DNA of 59,302 bases from a virus. Positions 53,006-59,302 of the stretch are shown in pieces. A program made the translations under genes and the position numbers. The notes beneath the pieces were generated by a model that made no database searches, was not told the DNA's origin, and saw nothing but the letters and a program-made list of their open reading frames with translations. How positions within the stretch are numbered: position 1 is the first letter of the stretch; the number at the start of each line of letters is the position of its first letter. Where the stretch lies: the IMG/VR virus record IMGVR_UViG_3300046167_000227, positions 1 to 59,302 of that record. One strand, given 5' to 3'.

Positions 53006-53212
53006 CTATACAGTCTCCTCTCCATTCTCACTCATTATAAATAAGAACCCACCACTATTGCCCTCAGGGTCAGAACTTACTGCTATCTTAACATCTTCAT
53101 ACTTAGGTTTAGTTAGTATAAACTCAGGGAATCCTTCTGCATCTATGCCTAAGAATTTCTTTATCTTGAATCCTTCTAACTGCTTGTAGTATCTGTCTTT
53201 AAATTCTCCCAT
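53006..53212 (-). CDS. Hypothetical protein, 68 aa
   Basis: ATG 53212 in TAATG overlap gives MGEFKDRYYKQLEGFKIKKF. Beta-rich, with KYEDVKIAVSSDPEGNSGGF. No domain recognised. Confidence 0.55.
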   Translation of the reverse strand: MGEFKDRYYKQLEGFKIKKFLGIDAEGFPEFILTKPKYEDVKIAVSSDPEGNSGGFLFIMSENGEETV

Positions 53213-53454
53213 TATACACACTCCCTTTTAAATACTGTGTTCCAAGTCTCTTCAATCTCATCATCAAGATTTTCATCCTCAATAAATTCTAGTTGGTTTT
53301 GTACATATAGAATACGACATTGTTCAAGTGTCCACTTATCTGTAAGTTCTTCATCAAAGAATAATACAGGTTGGAGTTCTTCCTTGCTCATATTTAATGC
53401 TTGGTAATATAATATATTAACCAATGCTTTTTTATATCGTGTCTCGTTTGTCAT
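53212..53454 (-). CDS. Hypothetical acidic protein, 80 aa
   Basis: Begins MTNETRYKKALVNILYYQAL and becomes strongly acidic (FIEDENLDDEIEETW). ATGA overlap with the methyltransferase stop. An acidic protein beside a methyltransferase could be a DNA mimic, but nothing specific supports it. Confidence 0.55.
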   Translation of the reverse strand: MTNETRYKKALVNILYYQALNMSKEELQPVLFFDEELTDKWTLEQCRILYVQNQLEFIEDENLDDEIEETWNTVFKRECV

Positions 53455-54473
53455 ACTAACTCCTTGTTGTTGTTATACATTTCATGCCATGTGTCATCTA
53501 ACTGTATACCCTTGAGTATATGTGCAATCACATCAACTGTCCACCCATTACCAATCATCTTGTATCGCTGACTATTTGATACATGATTGGTGTAGTTGTC
53601 AGGTAGCGTTTGTAAGCGTTCGCATTCTAAGCAACTTAATTTTCTCCACATATCTTTTGATACTGCAACCTTTGGTTCTCTGTGTCCACCTTGCATGGTA
53701 GTAAGAGTAGGTGCTTTGCCTTCTTGTGCATACACTCGCTTGATAGAGTCATGCCCTTTAAGGTCAGCAGTACCAACCCTAATCAATCCATCTTTAGACA
53801 TGGTAGGGTTATCTTTCAGTACCATAGTACGTTGTTTTCTTTCAATGCTATTCCACCATACTGCACCATTATATCTAGCAGTAAGACAATGAGATTTACC
53901 ATCAGCATTAGTCATCTCTTCAGTAGCATAACCATCTTCTAATATGTCTTGCATAACTATTCCTTTATCAATCATATCAGCAATACGTATTTGCTCATAC
54001 TTACCATTGACTAGTACACCAAACCAATACAACCTATATCTATTTTGTGCAGATAGTTTACTAGAATTTAATGCTTGACATTCAAATCCCATGTATTCTG
54101 ATATAACATCTTGAGATTGTTTAGACATTCTAACATTCTCTAACAGTATATACTTAGGTTTTAGTTCATCTCTTAATCTAATAAACTCAAAGAATAATTT
54201 ACTACGTTCATCATTAAAGTTTAATTGTTTTCCTGCAAATGAAAATCCTTGACATGGACTACCTCCCATTAGGATATCAACATCATGATTGAAACTACTA
54301 GCATCAACTTTAGTTACATCTCCTATTGGTATTGCATCAGGAAAGTTAGCATCCATTACTATGTTAGCATACTTATCTATCTCAGAATAATAATACTTAG
54401 TTATAGGTATATTTGCTTTTATACTAGCTAACATACCACCACCATATCCATTAAAAATACTAGCTATTACCAT
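53451..54473 (-). CDS. DNA cytosine-5 methyltransferase
   Basis: 340 aa. Motif I region SIFNGYGGGMLA, motif IV GGSPCQGFSFAG with catalytic Cys74, motif VI ENV (112-114), motif VIII QNRYRLYWFG, a target-recognition region (about 155-270) and motifs IX-X ending MIGNGWTVDVIAHIL. No cognate restriction enzyme nearby, so it likely protects phage DNA or regulates. Confidence 0.88.
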   Translation of the reverse strand: MVIASIFNGYGGGMLASIKANIPITKYYYSEIDKYANIVMDANFPDAIPIGDVTKVDASSFNHDVDILMGGSPCQGFSFAGKQLNFNDERSKLFFEFIRLRDELKPKYILLENVRMSKQSQDVISEYMGFECQALNSSKLSAQNRYRLYWFGVLVNGKYEQIRIADMIDKGIVMQDILEDGYATEEMTNADGKSHCLTARYNGAVWWNSIERKQRTMVLKDNPTMSKDGLIRVGTADLKGHDSIKRVYAQEGKAPTLTTMQGGHREPKVAVSKDMWRKLSCLECERLQTLPDNYTNHVSNSQRYKMIGNGWTVDVIAHILKGIQLDDTWHEMYNNNKELV

Positions 54474-54573
54474 TGTCTTTATCTCCTATTGGTATTTCTT
54501 CGTTAGGTAAAAATTGTTTCTCTATCTCATTCATCGTATCTTCAAATAAGTTATATAACTCTTCTTCATCCAT
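54460..54573 (-). CDS. Acidic peptide, 37 aa
   Basis: ATG 54573 to TAG 54460, overlapping the methyltransferase start by 14 bases. MDEEELYNLFEDTMNEIEKQ, very acidic and helical. Fills the gap between methyltransferase and nucleotidase. Function unknown. Confidence 0.45.
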   Translation of the reverse strand: MDEEELYNLFEDTMNEIEKQFLPNEEIPIGDKDNGNS

Positions 54574-54578
54574 GTCAA

Positions 54579-55083
54579 CTACTCCTTGTAATATTTTTCT
54601 AATCTGTCATACAAGTAGTCTAAGCTATCTTGATTAGCTTGGTATAGTATACCTATCCCACCTTTATCAATCCATTTCTGAATGTTCTTAGGCTTGTCAT
54701 CAATTAAGATGTTACCTTTAGTGTATGCTCTATTAACTGCATACTTTTCTTTCCTACCCTGTAAAGATAGCATCACTTGGATTATAGTTATGTTTATCTA
54801 ACCAATGTCTTTTCCAAAATGCTGAGTTCTTATTGTCATATCTTAATGGAGATGAAAGTATAATCCATTCTCCTTTAGTTAGTTTATCTATATGACTAAT
54901 CAGCTTATCACTTGTTTCAAACTTAGGTATTGTTCCAAAGAAATCAGTACCTTTTAATTCTGATATTGATTGTGCTATGTTTATGTCTTTCCAATGTTGT
55001 ACACCATACTTTATTTCTAATGCTTTAAAGAAATCAGCTATAACACCATCCATGTCTACATAAACTTTTCTTTTAACTGTCAT
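54579..55083 (-). CDS. HAD-family 5'(3')-nucleotidase (one frameshift)
   Basis: N-terminal VYVDMDGVIADFF carries the HAD DxDxV/T motif I; LSSP is motif II. The second piece has motif IV-like ILIDDKPKNIQKW. Pieces 54754-55083 and 54579-54776 join if one base is removed from GGG at 54757-54759, giving DAIFTGRKEKYAVN. About 167 aa, normal for phage deoxyribonucleotidases, which adjust nucleotide pools. Confidence 0.75.
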
Positions 55084-55276
55084 TGTTCTTTTCCTTTTCT
55101 TTTAATAATCTTTGGTCTAACTTATCCATTAATTGTTTTGTTTCTTCATACAACTTTCTATCGTATTCATCTTCATCTTTATCTCCAACAAAACTTTCTT
55201 GTATATGTAATTCTGAATCCAAGCTATCTACAAGAATATCTAATTCATTTAATGTTAATTCTAATTTAATTGTCAT
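55073..55276 (-). CDS. Hypothetical acidic helical protein, 67 aa
   Basis: MTIKLELTLNELDILVDSLD, then a charged helix to KEKEKNNDS. No domain. First gene after the palindromic promoter-like element at 55301-55332. Confidence 0.55.
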   Translation of the reverse strand: MTIKLELTLNELDILVDSLDSELHIQESFVGDKDEDEYDRKLYEETKQLMDKLDQRLLKEKEKNNDS

Positions 55277-55300
55277 TTTATTTTCCTTTCATTTAGTTAT

Positions 55301-55332
55301 ACAAGTAGACTATCCCATTATAATCTACTTGT
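55301..55332 (-). promoter_or_regulatory. Palindromic promoter/operator element
   Basis: Perfect nine-base arms ACAAGTAGA / TCTACTTGT flank a 14-base centre containing TATAAT on the minus strand; TTGACA overlaps the upstream arm. The same design recurs at 56481-56512 and near 1013-1045. It precedes the 67-aa gene in a true intergenic gap. Confidence 0.5.
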
Positions 55333-55342
55333 CAAGTGTTAG

Positions 55343-56191
55343 TTATGCAACTAATTCAAGTTTCTTAAACTCATTAGATGATATCCATTTGCTTACCTCT
55401 TGTTCTCTATTCCACATAGATAAACTTTCAGTATCATTGCCCATATTCTTTAGGCTAAATCCATTTCTTTCATCAGCATAGCTAGAGTAGTTAGTAAATG
55501 CTGAGTATAAAGAGAATACATTAGCACCTCTATTAGCAACCTCATTATAGTACAAGCTAGACATTTTCTCAGCTTTCCTATCTGATTTAACTATGTTCTT
55601 AATGATTTCTGCGACATCTACACCATCTAATTTAATGTTTGCCCATGATTGTAACTTTTTAGATTGTGCATAGAAATCTTGTTTAGCATTTTGTAATTCA
55701 TCTATGAATGTATCTATGTTAAAATTAGATGTATTCTTACGTCTAACTTTATCATATTCACCTCTTATCTGACCATTAGTACAAAAGAAATCTATTGCAC
55801 CAAAAAATACTTGATTAGACATACTACCATCAACTCCATGTAATGCTATGATACGTTCAGCAATGGTAGTTGTATGCTTATCAGTAGTTATTTTAGTAGT
55901 AACATTAGGTAAGGTTATATCAGCTATTATTACTGCATTATCTTTAGCAGTAGATACCTTAACTTTAGCATTTTCTAATTCGTGAGATGTTCTATTTTCT
56001 TTTATAACATTCTCTACACCATCAATGAAATTCATATGAGATGTTGTATTAAAACTTTTACCTACTATACCTATTGGAGTATCAGTTAAAGTATTGATTA
56101 CATATTTCTTGCTAGGTAATCTTGTCTTTTCATATGCAATATCAAATTTTAAATTGTCATTTAATTGTATTAATCTATTTGTATCTAACAT
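55343..56191 (-). CDS. DUF932-family protein, 282 aa
   Basis: Intact copy. INTLTDTPIGIVGKSFNTTS, then ADITLPNVTTKITTD, ALHGVDGSMSNQVFFGAIDF and FCTNGQIRGEYDKVRRKNTS follow the DUF932 layout found in phages and plasmids; function unproven. The C-terminal 90 residues are helical. Its ATG overlaps the stop of the preceding small gene. A frameshifted partial copy is at 1-681. Confidence 0.75.
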   Translation of the reverse strand: MLDTNRLIQLNDNLKFDIAYEKTRLPSKKYVINTLTDTPIGIVGKSFNTTSHMNFIDGVENVIKENRTSHELENAKVKVSTAKDNAVIIADITLPNVTTKITTDKHTTTIAERIIALHGVDGSMSNQVFFGAIDFFCTNGQIRGEYDKVRRKNTSNFNIDTFIDELQNAKQDFYAQSKKLQSWANIKLDGVDVAEIIKNIVKSDRKAEKMSSLYYNEVANRGANVFSLYSAFTNYSSYADERNGFSLKNMGNDTESLSMWNREQEVSKWISSNEFKKLELVA

Positions 56192-56448
56192 TATTTATTC
56201 TCCTGTTGTTTATTTAATTTTCTATTGTGTATATCTTCGTCTAATGTAATTCCTGTTAATAAAAATTGCCTTTCACTAAAGTTTAGGAATTGAAATTCAC
56301 TTCTTAAATCTATATTTGGATTATCATTAATTCTATTTATATCTACAAATGACAATGGTAATTCCATACTATTTATATTACCTGTTAAATCAGATTTTCT
56401 AGATATCATATTAAATTTATGTAACTTATGTTTTTTTAATGTAAGCAT
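56191..56448 (-). CDS. Hypothetical protein, 85 aa
   Basis: Begins MLTLKKHKLHKFNMISRKSD, basic at the N-terminus; FLNFSERQFLLTGITLDEDI near the end. AGGAGAA ribosome-binding site. The left copy (681-982) differs in its 3' part. Function unknown. Confidence 0.55.
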   Translation of the reverse strand: MLTLKKHKLHKFNMISRKSDLTGNINSMELPLSFVDINRINDNPNIDLRSEFQFLNFSERQFLLTGITLDEDIHNRKLNKQQENK

Positions 56449-56472
56449 TTTGTATTCTCCTTTTGTTATTGG

Positions 56473-56686
56473 TTAGTTATATAAGTAAACTACACCATTA
56501 TAATTTACTTGTAAAGAGTTATTTAATTTATTTTTGTCTTTTAATAAATTGTCCTGTTACTGCACATCTACTAACATAAAAGTAACCTACGTTATGGGAA
56601 ATTGTACCTTTTTGAGCATACCTACTTGTAGTACGTCTAAAGAAAATGTTTTTATTTCCTATTGGATTTTTAATTATGTTTTTCAT
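56473..56686 (-). pseudogene. 69-aa protein, right copy, frameshifted
   Basis: Counterpart of intact 1010-1219. An extra A in the run near 56545 shifts the frame after residue 46. The 3' end overlaps the palindromic element 56481-56512. Confidence 0.5.
56481..56512 (-). promoter_or_regulatory. Second palindromic TATAAT element
   Basis: Arms ACAAGTAAA / TTTACTTAT around TTATAATGG...TAG, with arm length, spacing and core matching 55301-55332. It sits at the 3' end of the 69-aa gene and before the 85-aa gene. A shared regulator is likely. Confidence 0.45.
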
Positions 56687-56731
56687 TGTATTATCCTTTC
56701 ATTTTGTTATACAATTATTTTCTATTCTTAT

Positions 56732-56760
56732 GTTATGTCATACAACTAAAAGTATGTCAA
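56732..56760 (-). promoter_or_regulatory. Predicted sigma70-type promoter (right copy)
   Basis: TTGACA, 17 bases, CATAAC on the minus strand, between the 48-aa and 69-aa genes. Conserved in the left copy (1266-1294). Confidence 0.45.
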
Positions 56761-56769
56761 TAACTTTAT

Positions 56770-56916
56770 TTACTTTTTTTTATTATATTCACGTCTATAT
56801 TTTTCATTACCTCCTGTTACTGCTTTCATTAATCTATATTTAGTTTCTATTTCAAATTGTCTTAATTTACGTCTATCAATTTCTTTTAATAGTTTTAGTT
56901 TTATATTGTATTTCAT
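56770..56916 (-). CDS. Basic small protein, 48 aa (right copy)
   Basis: Same product as 1304-1450, with mainly silent DNA differences (for example CGT for AGA), which supports coding. Its ATG overlaps the stop of the upstream gene. Confidence 0.55.
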   Translation of the reverse strand: MKYNIKLKLLKEIDRRKLRQFEIETKYRLMKAVTGGNEKYRREYNKKK

Positions 56917-57105
56917 TTTAATAATTCCTTTATATCTACTTCATTTTCTAATTGTACATCATATCCCATTGATGTAATAGTATTTAAAGTTTCTATTGAC
57001 AATGTTTTAGTTTTGGCAATATCTGAAAATGATTTAGCTATTTTACATTTAGGATATATTAACTTGATTACCGTATACATTTTTTATAAATACTTGTATT
57101 TTCAT
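56913..57105 (-). pseudogene. 63-aa protein, right copy, frameshifted
   Basis: Counterpart of intact 1447-1638. One extra base near 57062-57066 breaks the frame after GNQ. The remainder matches (PKCKIAKSFSDIAKTKTLSI). Confidence 0.5.
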
Positions 57106-57178
57106 TCTATTATTTCCTTTTCTATTTAGTTATATAATTAAAGTATATTATTATTTTTAGTTAGTCAATTAATTATTT

Positions 57179-57408
57179 TTATTTATTTGTTTTTATTGTA
57201 GATGGATATTTTACTATTAAACTCTTTAACTTTCAGCCTATTTTATGTAAACATATAGCTATTAAACATTGTTAACAAATATAATAAGAAATAGTGTAAC
57301 ATTAAATTATTATATCTTTAATATCGTCTAATATAGAATATTAAACTAATTCCTAAAGTTAAATTACATATTACAGTTATATAACACTAGTATATGATAT
57401 ACTATTCA
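57179..57408 (-). pseudogene. Small two-helix membrane protein, right copy, several frameshifts
   Basis: Counterpart of 1714-1936. Collinear DNA with ATG 57408 and TAA 57179, but at least three indels and a diverged centre. The gap 57110-57440 otherwise holds nothing. Confidence 0.35.
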
Positions 57409-57445
57409 TTTTAATTGCCTTTCTATACTACTATCATGTTTTATT

Positions 57446-57471
57446 ATGGTGTGACATTTTTGCCACACCAT
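57446..57471. terminator. Hairpin at cassette boundary (right copy)
   Basis: ATGGTGTG / CACACCAT stem, identical to 1973-1998, eight bases past the stop of the leftward gene. On the plus strand it is followed by TTTTATATTTATTT. It marks the exact point where the two terminal copies stop matching. Confidence 0.5.
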
Positions 57472-57478
57472 TTTATAT

Positions 57479-58500
57479 TTATTTGTTTAAACTTGCTATC
57501 TTTACAAATCCACTTAATATTGCTTTATTTAATTCAATTAATCTTTTATCCTTTTTATCCTTAGCTTTATATTTAAATCTTAATCCAATTATACATTGTT
57601 CTTTATGTTGTGGTAAGTAATCGTGTAAATCTCCGTCAATAACTTTAAATATTTTGTTATTAACTTTATATGTTTTAGGTAAATCTTTATTTCTTTTTGT
57701 ATCAAATACCATAGCTAAACTTAAACCATTATTAATAGCTATTTTAGTTTTATTAGTATCATTATCACTTACTGAATAAACAAACTTATAATCTTTATTA
57801 GCTATTCTATTAAAGTTTTTAGTATAATCATAATTTTTTAATATAATATCTTTATCATTATCTATTTTAGTTTGTTGTATTATTTCATTAGCTATATTAG
57901 AAAATGTATTTACTTTATTATTATAAACAATATTAATATTTTCATATTCAATATCACTTGAAATATTAAAACGTATAGATAATAAAAGACTATTTCTTAA
58001 ACAGTAATTAGCTTTTAATTGTATATATCTAATATACATAGCTAAAAATAACATAGGATTATTTAATAATAACTTTTTACGTTTTAACATAGCTTTTTGT
58101 TTAGCATCTATATAAGCAGGATTGCCACTATAAAAGATAACGCAATTACTTTTACAAGATGTTGTTGCATTGTTACAAACTGTTGTAATAACTTTATCTA
58201 ATCCATTATAATTTAAATAATCTAATATATCTTTATGATAATCATTATTATTAAAATCTTTTATTAATTCGTATGGTGCAATAGCAATACCTATTGAATA
58301 CATATTTAATTCTTTTAAGTTTTTAGCTAGTTTAGTTTGTGATTTGCTTTCACTTAAAAACGTAGTAAATCCATAATCCTTACATACGTTTTTTTAATTG
58401 GTTTAAATTCATATCTAAAACTTTAATGTTAATTATAAGTAACATTATCTAAGTTAAAAGTTTTACTAGTTAAATATTTATTTATATCTAATTTAATCAT
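57479..58500 (-). CDS. DUF7227-like Cys-containing protein, about 340 aa (frameshifts near 5' end)
   Basis: Open from 58303. An upstream frame (ATG 58500, MIKLDINKYLTSKTFNLDNV) joins it through indels near 58430 and 58393, giving TTFLSESKSQTKLAKNLKEL before MYSIGIAIAPYEL. Features: CNNATTSCKSNCVIFYSGNP (Cys cluster), KRKKLLLNNP, IRFNISSDIEYENI, NYDYTKNFNR, IDGDLHDYLPQ and IIGLRFKYKAKDKK, all fitting a phage family I recall as DUF7227, sometimes labelled replication initiator. Function unproven. Absent from the left copy. Confidence 0.6.
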
Positions 58501-58566
58501 TTTGTTTAATCCTTTTTAAAATTTAATTGTTAATAGGTTAATTTATTTATTTGTATAAGTAAAGTT

Positions 58567-58758
58567 TTATTTTAATGCTATTCCTATTTTATGCATCTTT
58601 TCAATTAGTATAGATGTTTTCATTTTTTGTAATTCATCTATATTATATTTATTAAAACATTTACTTTCAATTACTGATTGTATTTTTGGATTGCCTATTA
58701 AATTATTTGTTTCAATAATATAATTTTTTATAAAGTTTATTAAATCTTGTTTATTCAT
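58567..58758 (-). CDS. Hypothetical helical protein, 63 aa
   Basis: MNKQDLINFIKNYIIETNNL; Lys/Asn/Ile-rich. Intact here, broken in the left copy (2798-2986). AAAAGGATT ribosome-binding site. Function unknown. Confidence 0.55.
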   Translation of the reverse strand: MNKQDLINFIKNYIIETNNLIGNPKIQSVIESKCFNKYNIDELQKMKTSILIEKMHKIGIALK

Positions 58759-58773
58759 TTTGTTTAATCCTTT

Positions 58774-59026
58774 TTAATTGTTATATTGTTTAGTACTAAT
58801 ATCATAAATATTAATTAATTGATTAATACTATTATTTAATTTTTTAATTTCATTATCATATTTATTATTAGTAAAAACTATAACCATAAATATTTTTAAC
58901 TAAACAAATTTCATTACTATTTATTTTTTTAAACTTTTTAACTTTTAAATAATCAATTTGTTTTTCAAGTTTTTCTATTCTTTTTAATAAACTATTTTTT
59001 ATTATATAGTAAGTTTGTTTATTCAT
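58774..59026 (-). CDS. Coiled-coil protein, about 83 aa (one frameshift)
   Basis: ATG 59026; removing one base near 58875 gives a single frame ending STKQYNN at TAA 58774. First gene of the leftward operon, downstream of the operator-like block. Lys-rich coiled coil; no function recognised. Confidence 0.5.
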
Positions 59027-59133
59027 TGTATTAAATCCTTTTGTTGTTATTTATTTGTATAACTAAAACATATATTAAAAACATTGTCAACAGGTATTAT
59101 TATTTTATTTATATGTATAACTTTATGATATAG

Positions 59134-59161
59134 GTATCAGTTTTTGTGATACATGATATCA
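59134..59161. promoter_or_regulatory. Operator-like repeats (right copy)
   Basis: GTATCA-loop-TGATAC followed by TGATATCA, identical to the left copy (from 3364). About 110 bases upstream of the first leftward ATG. A TTGACA occurs at 59092-59097 (minus strand) without a clear -10. Confidence 0.4.
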
Positions 59162-59302
59162 AAAGATTATATTAAAGATAACTGTTAATAAATCAGTTTT
59201 AAACTATTCATATTAACTACCATATATAGCTATAAATTAAATTATTCAGTCTATATATAGCATATAAATGTTATTTTATTTCAGATACTTAGCTATTGAT
59301 GA

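Larger units (their letters stand above)
55516..59302. repeat. Right copy of long terminal direct repeat
   Basis: Repeats 1-3533 (see there). It ends at the last base of the contig, whose continuation would be position 3534. It contains the only full-length DUF932 gene and a different gene in the cassette slot (57479-58500). Confidence 0.9.

Noticed and set aside
56534-56843. Plus-strand Phe/Ile-rich frames in the right repeat
   Set aside because: Products of AT-rich antisense sequence; the minus-strand genes there are supported by both copies.

Overview
The window looks like one complete genome equivalent of an uncultured, AT-rich marine podovirus of the HMO-2011 type (relatives infect SAR116 and Roseobacter-clade Alphaproteobacteria). 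Three things point there. First, a family-A DNA polymerase carries a DnaJ-like CxxCxGxG zinc insert between exonuclease and polymerase domains, the hallmark of that group. Second, the replication block contains a class II ribonucleotide reductase, T7-type endonuclease I, endonuclease VII, and separate DnaB-like helicase and primase genes. Third, the non-redundant length is about 55.5 kb. Host and lineage are inferred; no search was run. No RNA polymerase gene and no tRNA gene was recognised, and several good sigma70-type promoters are present, so transcription probably relies on the host enzyme.

Layout. Positions 1-3533 and 55516-59302 are two versions of the same early region, so the contig closes on itself. 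The copies differ by substitutions, homopolymer indels and one whole-gene replacement, and probably come from two strains. A divergent regulatory region (about 3255-3891, plus 59027-59302) separates the leftward early genes from the rightward late genes. Rightward, 3892-39591: small basic proteins (3.9-9.1 kb), lysis genes (9.1-10.3 kb), terminase, portal, scaffold and major capsid protein (10.3-19.2 kb), tail proteins (19.3-24.0 kb), an array of small paralogous fibre modules and probable fibre-assembly proteins (24.1-31.0 kb), and internal virion/ejection proteins (31.0-39.6 kb). Leftward, 39588-59026: MazG-like and RMF-like proteins, ribonucleotide reductase, DUF3310, endonuclease I, Cas4-like nuclease, a probable ssDNA-binding protein, DNA polymerase, endonuclease VII, helicase, primase, a broken integrase, a SleB-like hydrolase, a cytosine methyltransferase, a HAD nucleotidase, a DUF932 protein and many tiny genes.

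Genes are tightly packed, mostly with ATGA or TAATG overlaps. Many genes are split by single-base indels, often in homopolymers: terminase, portal, polymerase, integrase, nucleotidase and most of the early block. The stretch from about 14.7 to 45.4 kb has none that I could see. This resembles uncorrected long-read error more than biology, except possibly in the integrase. Most promising for follow-up are the tandem fibre-module array, whose conserved GDLA C-termini double as the next gene's ribosome-binding site; the exact one-gene swap between the two terminal copies; the iteron-rich divergent control region; and a shared Gly-Gly-Leu C-terminal motif on several virion proteins.
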